Of a DNA stretch of 37,777 bases, positions 1 through 8,936 are shown one piece after another. Positions within the stretch are counted from its first letter, which is position 1, and every line of letters starts with the position of its first letter. The position numbers and the translations under genes are program-made. Location: positions 1 to 37,777 of the forward strand of contig CACKOO010000013.1 of assembly GCA_902601765.1 (NCBI GenBank), read 5' to 3'. This DNA comes from Hydrogenophilales bacterium. Lineage in GTDB: Bacteria; Pseudomonadota; Gammaproteobacteria; Burkholderiales; Eutrophovitaceae. The notes beneath the pieces are model-generated. The model was not told where the DNA came from. It was given only the letters and a program-made list of their open reading frames with translations, and did no database searches.

Positions 1-261
1 TTGAGCAGATATTAAAGACATAGCAGCGGCGACGAGACTCGCCCATAACATTACTTTTATTTTTCCGTATCGTTCAGATAAAGGGCCATATACAAATTGA
101 AAAATCCCATACGATAGGGAGAATGCGGTAATAACCACCGCAGCAGATGTTGCAGCCACTCCAAAGTCCAATCCAATAGCAGGAAGGAGAGGGTCAAGAA
201 CCCGCATGTTTGCACCTGCAGCGAAACCAGTGACCCCAACCATATAAAAAACTAGTTTCAT
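1..261 (-). CDS. MFS transporter, N-terminal part (runs off the left edge)
   Basis: An open frame of 87 codons reads from an ATG at 259-261 leftwards to base 1 without a stop. It shows the start of a 12-helix major facilitator: a first hydrophobic helix, a second helix, then the loop 2-3 motif GPLSERYGKI at residues 59-68, and the start of helix 3. This matches the usual motif A (GxLxDRxGR). A GGAG lies about 11 bases before the ATG. It follows the iron ABC ATPase gene in the same direction after a 226-base gap that holds nothing I recognise. The rest of the protein is not in sequence continuity here, but its apparent C-terminal part lies on the other strand at 4519-5367. Together they would make about 400 residues, a normal MFS length, so I infer one gene broken by a rearrangement. 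Substrate unknown; the sequence style resembles drug/sugar efflux MFS proteins. Confidence 0.75.
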   Translation of the reverse strand, partial: MKLVFYMVGVTGFAAGANMRVLDPLLPAIGLDFGVAATSAAVVITAFSLSYGIFQFVYGPLSERYGKIKVMLWASLVAAAMSLISAQ

Positions 262-487
262 CTAATCGCAATCTCCGAATAAACAACGTTCACCACAAAC
301 CTTAGAATCCAAGCCTTGAAATTAATTTACAAGGTACACAACTCAAAAGTTTTGATAAAACAAAACAGGCGGAGGCAAATTATTTTTTTAAAAACTATAG
401 TTGGATAAGCTATGTTCCCCAGAAATGAACAAAGATCACGGTTGTGTGCAACTACAACAAAAACATGATTGTAACATTAAAATGACA

Positions 488-1525
488 TTATTTCTTAAAA
501 ACAATAACATGGTCCAATTTCAATTTCACCCCAACCTCATCACCAACAGAAAAATAAGAATGACTAGAGAACGAAGCCATTAGTCGTATGGAGTGATTAA
601 CCATTAAAGTATAAAGTATCTCGGGCCCTTTATATGTTCGTTTTAGTATTTTTGCTTTTATATTGCCAGACCGGTCTAGCAGAACATCCTCAGGACGGAT
701 CAGAACATGAACTTTGGTGCCAGCAATAAGGTTATTATTTTCTTTGATGTTCAGGTTAATCAATTCTGTTTCAATGTTATTAGTACCGTTAACCATGCCA
801 TCGACTAGAACACCATCGCCAATAAATTCCGCTACAAACCTATTAGCAGGTTTATGATAGATATTGTGCGGAGAATCCCACTGTAACAAGCGTCCGTGTG
901 ACATTACTCCAAGTTTATCACCCATAATAAAAGCATCCTGTTGATCATGAGTAACCATAACGCAGGTGATATCATTCGCTTTAAGTAATTCAGAAATTTC
1001 CTCTCCCATTTTTAGTCTTAGGTCTAAATCGAGGTTAGAAAAAGGCTCATCCATTAACAATAACAATGGGCGAGGAGCGAGGGCTCTTGCAAGTGCCACT
1101 CTTTGTTGTTGCCCACCAGACAATTGATGTGGAAAACGATTAGCTAACAAACGAATACCCATTATTTCCATGTATTTGGTCGCGATTCTAGCTTTCTCAT
1201 TTTTACTAAAGGCCCATAAACCGGAGGTCACATTATCTCGAACTGAAAGATGTGGAAAAAGTGCATGATCCTGAAATACCATGCCTACTCTTCGTTTTTG
1301 CGTTGGAACAATATTTTTTACATCAGACACTAATTCTTTGTTTATGATGATCTCACCGCTTTTTGGCTTATGAAAGCCTGCTATCGCACGAAGTATCGTA
1401 CTTTTACCGCAACCACTTGGACCAATCAAACAGAATCTTTCTCCTTTGCGCACCGAGAAATTTACGTCCTCGACAGCGATTTCTTTTCCATAGCCACAAG
1501 TGAGATTTTTTATTTCTAAAAGCAT
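488..1525 (-). CDS. fbpC: Ferric iron ABC transporter, ATP-binding subunit (FbpC/AfuC type)
   Basis: ATPase that powers import of Fe3+ from the periplasm with the adjacent permease and binding protein. Over 345 residues it shows Walker A GPSGCGKS (35-42), Q-loop VFQDHALFP (about 83-91), signature LSGGQQQR (135-142), Walker B LLLLMDEP (154-161) and the switch His193, followed by a C-terminal TOBE-like regulatory region. The frame is open 20 codons further upstream, into the end of the permease gene. I chose the ATG at 1523-1525 because an AAGAG stands before it and the protein then starts with the normal MLLEIKNL. It lies 25 bases after the permease stop. The family assignment to iron rather than putrescine or sulfate rests mainly on the partner proteins, in particular the two-tyrosine binding protein. 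Confidence 0.87.
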   Translation of the reverse strand: MLLEIKNLTCGYGKEIAVEDVNFSVRKGERFCLIGPSGCGKSTILRAIAGFHKPKSGEIIINKELVSDVKNIVPTQKRRVGMVFQDHALFPHLSVRDNVTSGLWAFSKNEKARIATKYMEIMGIRLLANRFPHQLSGGQQQRVALARALAPRPLLLLMDEPFSNLDLDLRLKMGEEISELLKANDITCVMVTHDQQDAFIMGDKLGVMSHGRLLQWDSPHNIYHKPANRFVAEFIGDGVLVDGMVNGTNNIETELINLNIKENNNLIAGTKVHVLIRPEDVLLDRSGNIKAKILKRTYKGPEILYTLMVNHSIRLMASFSSHSYFSVGDEVGVKLKLDHVIVFKK

Positions 1526-1550
1526 CGAATACTCTTTCTTAGCCAAGTAA

Positions 1551-3230
1551 TCATGATACGGATTGTTTGGTGTCTTTGATATCAAGAACTCTAGTTTTCA
1601 CCAACATTGAACTCAAAAATAATACTGGAAATAATCCAGCGACAACAATCAAAAGACAACCCAACGCAGCCTCTCCTAACATTTCATCCGACGCATATTG
1701 GTAAACATGTACTGCTAATGTATCAAAGTTAAAAGGACGTAAAATTAAGGTTGCAGGTAATTCTTTCATGCAATCAACAAACACTATAATTAAAGAGACG
1801 ATTACTCCCCCTTTTAACAAGGGCAAATGATGATACCAAAACGTACCTTTATTTGAATACCCTAGGGTCTTCGAAACCATATCCATTGAAAAAGAAACTT
1901 TCTCGAGGCTACTTTCTATTTGTCCAATAGCAATCGTCAAAAATCTCACAACATAGGCAAACATAACGGCGAAAAGTGTGCCACTAAAAACTAAGCCCGT
2001 CGAAACTCCCAACAAGCTTCGAAACAAGTCGTCTAAGTAATTATCGAAAGCTGCCAGCGGTATGAGGATCCCTAAAGCCAGGACAGCTCCAGGCATGGCA
2101 TAACCTAGAGACGCAGTTTTTATGGCAAAACTGAGAACGTTATGTTGATATACCCTTCTACAGTACGCAAGAAATAACGCGATTACTAAGGTAGCTATGG
2201 CTGCCGATACTGATAGAAAAAAGCTATTGAAAACCAATTTGGCAAACTCCTGATTCCAAGAAACCCCGAAGTATTGTACCGCCAGTTTTATCAATATCAG
2301 AACTGGAAATAAAAAACCGACGGAAATGGGTAATAAACAAATCACCACCGCAGAAATTGCTAATAGCCCTTTAAGTTGATGACTGGGAAGATTAGAAAAC
2401 CGACTACCTCCCTGTTGATAGACCTTTTGCCGTCTGCGGCTAAATTTTTCCAATGATATCAATAACAAAACGAAGACTAATAGTGACGCGGCGATTTGTG
2501 CTCCTCCGGCTACGTTATTCATGCCCAACCATACGTCTACCAACCCCAAGGTCATGGTCGGTACCGAAAAGAAATCAACTGTCCCATAATCATTGAGCGT
2601 CTCCATTAGAACAAGAGACAAACCAACAATAATGCCTGGTCTTGCTGCGGGTAAAGTTATTTTAAAAAATGTCCGAAGCGGTCCATGACCTAATGTGCGA
2701 CTCACTTCTAACACGTTGACAGATTGCTCCAAAAACGCGGATCTTGCCAATAAATAAACATATGGATAAAGAACGAAAGACATAACAAATATTGCACCAC
2801 CTAGACTTCTAATTTCGGGGAACCAATAATCATTGGAATTTTCCCAATTAAAAATCAACCGCAATTGAGTTTGGATAGGCCCAGCATATTCCAGAAAATC
2901 AGTATAAGCATAAGCTATAACGTATGAGGGCATCGCCAGAGGAAGTAGTAAAAGAAAACTAAAATACTTTAAACCCGGGAAATTGCACATGGTAATTAAC
3001 CAAGCAGTCGATGTGCCTAGAATAAGAGCTAAAGAACCCACACCGAAAGCTAGTGCTACAGTTGTGTAAATATATGTGGGTAGTGTAGTCGCCACCAAGT
3101 GTTGCCAAACATCCCCGCTCGGTTTGGCGGCAACAAAAATAATCGCAATTACGGGAACAGCTAGTAACAACGATAGAAACAAAGCTCCAAAACCGCAATA
3201 ATTTAGGCGATTTGATAATAAGGTTTTCAA
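1551..3230 (-). CDS. fbpB: Ferric iron ABC transporter, fused permease (FbpB type)
   Basis: Inner-membrane channel of the iron importer, 559 residues, with two permease halves fused in one chain and about 12 hydrophobic segments, the usual layout of FbpB/SfuB/AfuB. Each half has an EAA loop for docking the ATPase: the first around EVSRTLGHGPLRTFF...LPAARPG, the second around DMVSKTLGYSNKGTFW...LPLLKGG. Both keep the LP and following glycine expected of the motif. It lies between the binding-protein gene (36 bases upstream) and the ATPase gene (25 bases downstream), all in one direction, so the three are almost certainly one operon. Only a weak GGA precedes the ATG. Confidence 0.88.
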   Translation of the reverse strand: MKTLLSNRLNYCGFGALFLSLLLAVPVIAIIFVAAKPSGDVWQHLVATTLPTYIYTTVALAFGVGSLALILGTSTAWLITMCNFPGLKYFSFLLLLPLAMPSYVIAYAYTDFLEYAGPIQTQLRLIFNWENSNDYWFPEIRSLGGAIFVMSFVLYPYVYLLARSAFLEQSVNVLEVSRTLGHGPLRTFFKITLPAARPGIIVGLSLVLMETLNDYGTVDFFSVPTMTLGLVDVWLGMNNVAGGAQIAASLLVFVLLLISLEKFSRRRQKVYQQGGSRFSNLPSHQLKGLLAISAVVICLLPISVGFLFPVLILIKLAVQYFGVSWNQEFAKLVFNSFFLSVSAAIATLVIALFLAYCRRVYQHNVLSFAIKTASLGYAMPGAVLALGILIPLAAFDNYLDDLFRSLLGVSTGLVFSGTLFAVMFAYVVRFLTIAIGQIESSLEKVSFSMDMVSKTLGYSNKGTFWYHHLPLLKGGVIVSLIIVFVDCMKELPATLILRPFNFDTLAVHVYQYASDEMLGEAALGCLLIVVAGLFPVLFLSSMLVKTRVLDIKDTKQSVS

Positions 3231-3266
3231 AATTCACAAATCCAAAAAAGACTGAAAACCTTAGAG

Positions 3267-4280
3267 TCAATCGTTATAATTTACCTCATCTGCCATTCTG
3301 ACAGCACTTTCGCGAAGTGCTGCTATCCTTGATAGACCTAAGGTATCTTGCTTAAACCTACCCCAAGATTTAACCAAGTCATTAGGTAAGACATCTTGAT
3401 TAACCGGATACTCACCATTATTCTCCGCGTATAGCTTTTGCCCATCTGAACTTGCTAAAAACTCCATTAATTTTAAAGCTTCGTCCGGATGAGGTGCATA
3501 TTTTGCCATGGATACACCGCTTACATTCATATGAGTCCCACGATCTTTTTGATTAGGAAAAATTACTTTGACTGATTGAGCCCATAGTTTCTGCTGCTTA
3601 TCAGATAGCATATTAGCCATATAATAGTGATTAATAACGGCAACGTCGCATATTCCACTGTGAATAGCTTTGACCTGCGCTCTATCATTTCCTTGAGGCT
3701 TACGCGCTAAGTTTTTTTTAACTCCGATAAGCCACGCTTTGGCATTACTATAGCCCAGTGCGTCTATGAGACTAGCAGTCAATGCCACCATGTAAGGATG
3801 TTTACCCTGCCTCGTGCATACCCTGCCGGCCCACCTTGGATCCGTTAAATCCTCATAGCTAGAAATTTCTCCGTCTCTAACTCGCTCTTTCGAAGCTACT
3901 ATAACTCTGGCTCTCGATGTAAGTCCAAACCAAAAATTATCTGGATCCCGAAAATTAACTGGAATGTTTTCGTTCAAAATATTTGATGACACAGAACGCA
4001 ATAACCCTGCTTTTTTAAAATCCACTATACGTCCAATATCAACTGTAAATATTAAGTCAGCTGGACTGTTCTTACCTTCATTTCTAAGTCGCTCCAACAT
4101 GCCTTTTTTCGCAAATACCGCATTTACAGCAATGCCCGTTTTTTTTGTAAAAAGATCAAATATCGGCTTGATTAATTGCGGCTTTCTATAACTATATACG
4201 TTGACTTCATTAGCAAAACTATTAAAAGACATTGAACAACAGAACATTACTAAAATTTTTGTAATAGTTAATTGCTTCAT
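3267..4280 (-). CDS. fbpA: Ferric iron ABC transporter, periplasmic binding protein (FbpA/FutA type)
   Basis: Periplasmic Fe3+-binding protein that delivers iron to the permease. A signal peptide covers residues 1-23 (KQL start, hydrophobic core, SFA before Asn24). The mature protein begins NEVNVYSYRKPQLIKP, as in FutA/IdiA/FbpA proteins. Expected iron ligands are visible as the tyrosine pair Tyr219-Tyr220 in VINHYYMANM and a tyrosine in YSYR (29-32). Length 337 is normal. A good ribosome site, GAAGGG, stands seven to eight bases before the ATG. First gene of the iron operon; two Fur-box-like sequences sit 18-60 bases upstream of its start, so iron repression is likely. Confidence 0.9.
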   Translation of the reverse strand: MKQLTITKILVMFCCSMSFNSFANEVNVYSYRKPQLIKPIFDLFTKKTGIAVNAVFAKKGMLERLRNEGKNSPADLIFTVDIGRIVDFKKAGLLRSVSSNILNENIPVNFRDPDNFWFGLTSRARVIVASKERVRDGEISSYEDLTDPRWAGRVCTRQGKHPYMVALTASLIDALGYSNAKAWLIGVKKNLARKPQGNDRAQVKAIHSGICDVAVINHYYMANMLSDKQQKLWAQSVKVIFPNQKDRGTHMNVSGVSMAKYAPHPDEALKLMEFLASSDGQKLYAENNGEYPVNQDVLPNDLVKSWGRFKQDTLGLSRIAALRESAVRMADEVNYND

Positions 4281-4297
4281 ACAATCCCTTCATAAAT

Positions 4298-4340
4298 CGA
4301 AATAATAATCATTACTATACTAATAATGAATTTCATTGTA
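4298..4340 (-). promoter_or_regulatory. Two adjacent Fur-box-like operators upstream of fbpA
   Basis: Between the fbpA start (4280) and the GMC remnant lies an A/T-rich run with two 19-base segments, 4298-4316 and 4322-4340. Each matches the classical Fur box GATAATGATAATCATTATC at 13 of 19 positions by eye. The first contains ATAATCATTA; the second contains the perfect palindrome AATGAATTTCATT. They are separated by five bases, and the operon behind them encodes a ferric-iron importer, so Fur-mediated iron repression is the natural inference. No convincing -35/-10 pair could be fixed, though a TACAAT on the minus strand overlaps the distal box. Confidence 0.6.
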
Positions 4341-4408
4341 CCCACAAATGTAAGAAAATACATACTTTCCTGCTCAACACTTGAATATTGCTCTAACAGA
4401 AAAGAAAA

Positions 4409-4525
4409 TTAACCTTTAAGTATAAACTCAGCGCCCTTCTCCGCAATCATCATCGTCGGAGCATTAGTATTTCCCGAGGTAATGTTAGGCATAATGGAGG
4501 CATCAATTACTCTGAGGTTTGGCGT
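4409..4525 (-). pseudogene. C-terminal remnant of a GMC oxidoreductase
   Basis: Reading the minus strand from about 4525 to a TAA at 4409-4411 gives a short peptide with the signature C-terminus of glucose-methanol-choline oxidoreductases: [20 protein letters not shown] followed by [16 protein letters not shown]. Choline and alcohol dehydrogenases of this family end in just this way (NLRVVDASIMP...[15 protein letters not shown]). Homology stops at the codons for TPN. Upstream of that the family expects VDxxLRVxG, but the frame reads KACYQQ, which belongs to the MFS coding sequence on the other strand. About 500 residues, including the FAD-binding N-terminus, are missing, so this is a broken gene end. 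The rest is predicted just left of the window if the segment was inverted. Confidence 0.8.
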
Positions 4526-5367
4526 GGGTTGCTGATAGCACGCCTTATGGGAAGCGGCAAGCTGGCTTAGCCAAGTTAATAGCATTTGTTATGTTAGGAA
4601 CAATTTTTGGACCTTTAAGTAGTGGTTTTATTAGTGAATTATTTGGTTGGCGAGCTGTGTTTTTGATGTATTTTGTTCTGTTTCTTTTGACTTCAAGCAT
4701 GTTATTTCTCATTACCTTTCGTGCAAAAAAAACAATTTACGATAGGGTCCAAAGTAAGGTTTGGGAATTCAAGAGCCAACTACAACTCTTGAAAGATCCT
4801 TGGGTTAGGGTGGTGCTGATAACTGTTTTTATAGAAGGAGCTTTATTTCACGGTTGTCACGCGTTTGCTGGAACTTATCTGCAAGAACGTTTTGGGCTAA
4901 CTGTGGCGACGACAGGATGTCTCCTTGCCGCGTTTGGAGTAGGGGCGATTTTATATACATTATTTGTGGAAAAACTAGTAAAAATTCTTGGACAGCATGG
5001 TTTGGTACTGAGTGGTGGTGGCCTAATGTTTTTTTGTTTCATAGCTATGCCATTGATGCCCGGCTGGCAATATTGTGGTGTAATAGTCTTTCTATCAGGT
5101 TTTGGTTTTTTTATGTTTCATAACACTTTACAAACTTGTTCCTCTGAAATGGCCCCTTCTAAAAGAGGGATTGCCCTCTGTCTCCACGGATTTAGTATGT
5201 TAATGGGAACGTCGTTAGGCGTTGTTTTTAGTGCTTTCTTGATTCAATTTTCTGGGTTTTTATCGGCTTATACATTCTCAGCTGTGGGATTAATCATACT
5301 AGGTATATTTTTTAAAAATTCATTAACAAAAAGGAATGATAAATTTGAGGATTCTCTCGATTTTTGA
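4519..5367 (+). pseudogene. MFS transporter, C-terminal two thirds (5'-truncated)
   Basis: A 282-codon frame that starts abruptly in the cytoplasmic loop after helix 4 of an MFS transporter ([16 protein letters not shown], which corresponds to the AWIGDxxPYERRQxxLAR region of bacterial MFS proteins). It then continues through what look like helices 5-12 to a normal end. Helices 1-4 and motif A are absent. The only start would be a TTG at 4519 without a ribosome site, so it is probably not a working protein. The missing N-terminal part matches the minus-strand fragment at 1-261 in type and length. Upstream it is fused head to head to the GMC remnant, with the junction between 4517 and 4534. 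glyA follows 59 bases downstream in the same direction. Confidence 0.75.
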
Positions 5368-5426
5368 ACAAATTAAATGTAGGACTAGTCTTAACAAGCT
5401 TACCGATGTTTTAGAGGAGTGTAATT

Positions 5427-6686
5427 ATGTTTTTCCACGATGAAAGTATCGCGGCGTTTGATCCCGATCTCGCCAAAGCTATTAGTGCGGAGGAAGTCAG
5501 GCAAGAAAACCATCTGGAATTGATTGCATCTGAAAATTATGCGAGTTCTAGAGTTTTGCAAGCTCAAGGGTCGGTTTTGACCAATAAGTACGCTGAAGGG
5601 TATCCGGGACGGCGCTACTATGGGGGGTGCGATTATGTTGATATGGTTGAAACCATCGCTATTGATAGAAGCATGGAATTGTTTTCGAGTGACTTTTCCA
5701 ATGTGCAGCCTCATTCGGGAGCTCAGGCGAACGCGAGCGCATTTCTTGCTGTACTGCAACCGGGTGAAAAAATCCTAGGGATGTCACTAGCCGATGGTGG
5801 ACACTTAACGCATGGTTCGCCGGTTAATTTTAGTGGAAAGATTTATAAGGCTATTTCATACGGGTTAGATAAGGATGAGCAAATAGATTATGGAGAGATC
5901 GAAAGATTGGCCACTAAAGAAAAACCCAAATTGATAGTTGCCGGGGCATCAGCGTATTCACGAGTTATTGATTGGAAGCTTTTTTCCGAAATAGCATCGT
6001 CTGTGGGAGCCTTATTTATGGTTGATATGGCTCATTACTCTGGTCTCATTGCGGCGGGGTTATATCCGAATCCGGTTCTTCATGCGGATTTTGTTACCAG
6101 TACCACCCACAAGACGCTTCGTGGTCCGAGGGGAGGCATTATTCTTGGAAAGAAGGAGTTCGAAAAGCCTATTAATTCGGCTTTATTTCCTGGCACTCAG
6201 GGGGGACCATTAATGCATGTTATTGCAGCCAAAGCAGCAGCTTTTAAAGAGGCAATGACGGATGAATTTCGAAAATATCAAGAGCACGTTATTGAAAACG
6301 CTAGAGCAATGGCTAAAGTTTTATCACACAGAGGTGTAAGAATCGTATCAGGAGGGACTGACTGTCACATGTTTCTAGTGGATCTGCAGTCTTTGTCCGT
6401 TACAGGAAAAATTGCCGAAGCCGCTTTGGGTGCCGCTCACTTAACCGTAAACAAAAACACTGTGCCAAATGATCCGCAATCTCCATTTGTGACTAGCGGT
6501 ATTCGTATTGGAACTCCCGCCATAACTACCAGAGGTTTGGGAGTATCGGAAGCCGAGCATGTCGCAAATCTAGTGGCTGATGTGCTAAATTCACCTGAGG
6601 ACTACAAGTTACTAAAAAGGGTTAAAATTGAAGTTGAGGAGGTGTGTAAAAAATTTCCTGTTTATACGAATAGCGCGCAAACTTAA
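5427..6686 (+). CDS. glyA: Serine hydroxymethyltransferase
   Basis: Cytosolic PLP enzyme interconverting serine plus tetrahydrofolate with glycine plus methylene-tetrahydrofolate, the main one-carbon entry point. The 419 residues are full family length. The PLP lysine is Lys229 in [12 protein letters not shown], with Asp200 and His203 (MVDMAHYSG) for cofactor contact, and the N-terminal [26 protein letters not shown] region is canonical. A strong AGAGGAG precedes the ATG. It heads the co-directional run into nrdR and the riboflavin genes, an order familiar in betaproteobacteria. Confidence 0.97.
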   Translation: MFFHDESIAAFDPDLAKAISAEEVRQENHLELIASENYASSRVLQAQGSVLTNKYAEGYPGRRYYGGCDYVDMVETIAIDRSMELFSSDFSNVQPHSGAQANASAFLAVLQPGEKILGMSLADGGHLTHGSPVNFSGKIYKAISYGLDKDEQIDYGEIERLATKEKPKLIVAGASAYSRVIDWKLFSEIASSVGALFMVDMAHYSGLIAAGLYPNPVLHADFVTSTTHKTLRGPRGGIILGKKEFEKPINSALFPGTQGGPLMHVIAAKAAAFKEAMTDEFRKYQEHVIENARAMAKVLSHRGVRIVSGGTDCHMFLVDLQSLSVTGKIAEAALGAAHLTVNKNTVPNDPQSPFVTSGIRIGTPAITTRGLGVSEAEHVANLVADVLNSPEDYKLLKRVKIEVEEVCKKFPVYTNSAQT

Positions 6687-6764
6687 CAATCAATTTTTAA
6701 AATCGACCGAAACGGTTTATGACATATGGTTATTTTCGAGATGTTATATTAAAAGTGAGAAGTT

Positions 6765-7244
6765 ATGAGATGTCCTTTTTGTAAACATACAGAAACCCAA
6801 GTAATTGATTCGAGAGTTTCCGAAGAAGGAGAAAGCATTCGTCGGCGTAGGAGATGTGCAGACTGTAAAAACAGATTTACCACCTACGAAACTATCGTGC
6901 TACGCATGCCGCAAATAATCAAATCCAATGGGCCGCGAGAGGAGTTCAAAGAAGACAAGCTCCGAATAGGCTTCACGCGAGCACTTCATCGTCGACCAGT
7001 GTCGGCTCATCTGGTTGATGAGTCCATTAGGAGCGTAAAGAATCGTTTGTTAGCATCAGGTGAAAGGGAAGTTGAGTCTCGCAAAATTGGCGAATTAGTT
7101 ATGAAGGAATTATCTAGGTTAGATAAGGTTGCATATATAAGATTTGCTTCTGTGTATCGGGATTTTCAGGACGCAGACGATTTTCAAGATGCGATCGCAG
7201 AGGTTCAAAGAATTCCTGATCTCGCTATTCGAAAAACAGACTGA
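6765..7244 (+). CDS. nrdR: Transcriptional repressor NrdR
   Basis: Nucleotide-sensing repressor of ribonucleotide reductase genes. The 159-residue protein has the zinc ribbon with Cys3, Cys6, Cys31 and Cys34, an arginine-rich DNA-contact stretch (RRRRR at about 26-30), and an ATP-cone domain from about residue 49. The stop overlaps the ribD start by one base (TGATG), so the two are translationally coupled. No NrdR-box-like pair was seen in the 78 bases upstream. Confidence 0.95.
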   Translation: MRCPFCKHTETQVIDSRVSEEGESIRRRRRCADCKNRFTTYETIVLRMPQIIKSNGPREEFKEDKLRIGFTRALHRRPVSAHLVDESIRSVKNRLLASGEREVESRKIGELVMKELSRLDKVAYIRFASVYRDFQDADDFQDAIAEVQRIPDLAIRKTD

Positions 7245-8338
7245 TGTTAACAAGATCAGATGAGTATTGGATGACCAAGGCCCTTGCGCTTGCTGAAAAG
7301 GGGATCTATTCCGCTAGCCCTAACCCTCGGGTTGGTTGTGTGATTGTTAAAAACAATCAGTTACTCGGGGAAGGTTGGCACAAAAAATCCGGAGAGGCAC
7401 ATGCTGAAATTCACGCACTTGAAATGGCTGGAGATGAAGCTAGGGGGGCTACGGTCTATACAACCTTGGAACCGTGTAGCCATCGCGGCCAAACCGGTCC
7501 GTGTGTAGATCAATTGATAAAAGCAGGAGTGAGCCGAGTGGTATGTGCCACGAATGATCCCAACCCACTTGTCAATGGCAAAAGTTTCAAGAAATTAAAG
7601 GAATCAGGGGTACGAGTTACCAATAACGTTCTAAAAGAAAAAGCAGTGCAATTAAATGTCGGTTTTATGAAAAGAATGACTTGTGGAATGCCGTGGTTAC
7701 GTTTGAAAATTGCAGCGGGGTTGGATGGTAAAACCGCTTTAGAAAATGGGAAAAGTCAATGGATCACGAGTATCGAATCTCGTCGTGATGTTCACCATTG
7801 GAGGGCGAGATCGTGTGCCATTTTGACGGGCATAGGAACTGTGGAGGTGGATGATCCGCAGTTGAATGTAAGGCTCGTGAAAACCGAACGACAACCATTG
7901 CGCGTGATAGTCGATAGCAATCTGAGGGCATTAAAAGAATCCCGGATTTTTAAAGAAGGAAATACCTTACTTGTAACGGCAAGTGACAACAAAAAAGTAA
8001 TTCAAGAGTTCGTAGATATTGGTGTCGAGGTGTTAAGTTTGCCTGATTCAAAGGGTAAGGTAGACTTGTCAGCATTGGTCAAAGAACTAGGAAGAAGGCA
8101 ATTTAACGAAATCATTTCAGAGGCCGGATCTAGATTGCACAGTGCTATGCTACGAGAGAATTTATTAGACGAGTTGTTGTTATATTTTGCACCTAAAATA
8201 TTGGGCATTGATGGTCGTGGAATGTTTGATTTGGGAAATATTACTGAAATGAACGCTGCGTTAAAATTTGATATAAAACAGGTTGAGTCTATCGGGACGG
8301 ATATTCGAGTGCTCGCGCGACCATTAAGGAATAACTAG
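7244..8338 (+). CDS. ribD: Bifunctional riboflavin deaminase/reductase RibD
   Basis: Carries out the second and third steps of riboflavin synthesis: deamination of the pyrimidine/diaminopyrimidinone intermediate and NADPH reduction of its ribose. The N-terminal deaminase (about 1-145) has the zinc site His53-Ala-Glu55 and Cys78...Cys87 in PCSHRGQTGPC. The C-terminal reductase (about 148-364) has the expected start MPWLRLKIAAGLDGK. It is 364 residues, normal for the family. ribE begins one base after the stop. Confidence 0.95.
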   Translation: MLTRSDEYWMTKALALAEKGIYSASPNPRVGCVIVKNNQLLGEGWHKKSGEAHAEIHALEMAGDEARGATVYTTLEPCSHRGQTGPCVDQLIKAGVSRVVCATNDPNPLVNGKSFKKLKESGVRVTNNVLKEKAVQLNVGFMKRMTCGMPWLRLKIAAGLDGKTALENGKSQWITSIESRRDVHHWRARSCAILTGIGTVEVDDPQLNVRLVKTERQPLRVIVDSNLRALKESRIFKEGNTLLVTASDNKKVIQEFVDIGVEVLSLPDSKGKVDLSALVKELGRRQFNEIISEAGSRLHSAMLRENLLDELLLYFAPKILGIDGRGMFDLGNITEMNAALKFDIKQVESIGTDIRVLARPLRNN

Positions 8339-8339
8339 T

Positions 8340-8933
8340 ATGTTTACGGGGCTTGTTGAAGGTGTTGGCACTATTCTTCGGACCGATGTGCGAGGCAAAG
8401 AGAGAATTATAGAGGTTCGCAGCAAAGAATTCGATACCCATGATGTTAGTATTGGTGACAGCATATCGGTAAACGGCGTATGTTTAACCGTCGTTGATTT
8501 GACGCCAGATGTATTAAAATTCGATGTGTCTCCAGAAACTTTAAAGGTTATTTCGGATTTTAATTTAGGGGATGAGGTGAATTTGGAAAAGGCCCTAAGG
8601 TTTTCTGACAGGTTGGGTGGTCACCTCGTTACTGGTCATGTTGACGCCGTCGGTATCGTGCTTTCAGTCAATATTGAAAATAACAATTACCAATTACAGG
8701 TGAGATACCCAAAAAGTATAGGAAAGTATATTAGTAGGAAGGGTTCAATAGCGGTTAATGGAGTGAGCTTGACAGTAAATTCAATTATAAACGAGCGGTT
8801 CTCGGTTAATCTTATCCCACATACATGGCAGGCCACCAGCCTCAAAAATGTTAAGGAAAACTCATTAGTAAATCTAGAGATAGACTTAATGGCTCGATAC
8901 ATTGAAAGAATGCTTGTCGAGAGGACTAAGTAA
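8340..8933 (+). CDS. ribE: Riboflavin synthase alpha chain
   Basis: Dismutates two 6,7-dimethyl-8-ribityllumazine molecules to riboflavin. It begins [12 protein letters not shown], the invariant family start, and shows the two internal lumazine-binding repeats (each with a GDS(I/V)xVNGVCLTV- or [16 protein letters not shown] core, around residues 38-52 and 135-149). Length is 197. It lies one base after ribD and three bases before ribBA. Confidence 0.96.
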   Translation: MFTGLVEGVGTILRTDVRGKERIIEVRSKEFDTHDVSIGDSISVNGVCLTVVDLTPDVLKFDVSPETLKVISDFNLGDEVNLEKALRFSDRLGGHLVTGHVDAVGIVLSVNIENNNYQLQVRYPKSIGKYISRKGSIAVNGVSLTVNSIINERFSVNLIPHTWQATSLKNVKENSLVNLEIDLMARYIERMLVERTK

Positions 8934-8936
8934 AAT

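Noticed and set aside
401..583. Plus-strand 60-codon frame before the iron ATPase gene end
   Set aside because: It overlaps the antisense of the ATPase C-terminus, has no ribosome site and no family resemblance; a shadow frame.
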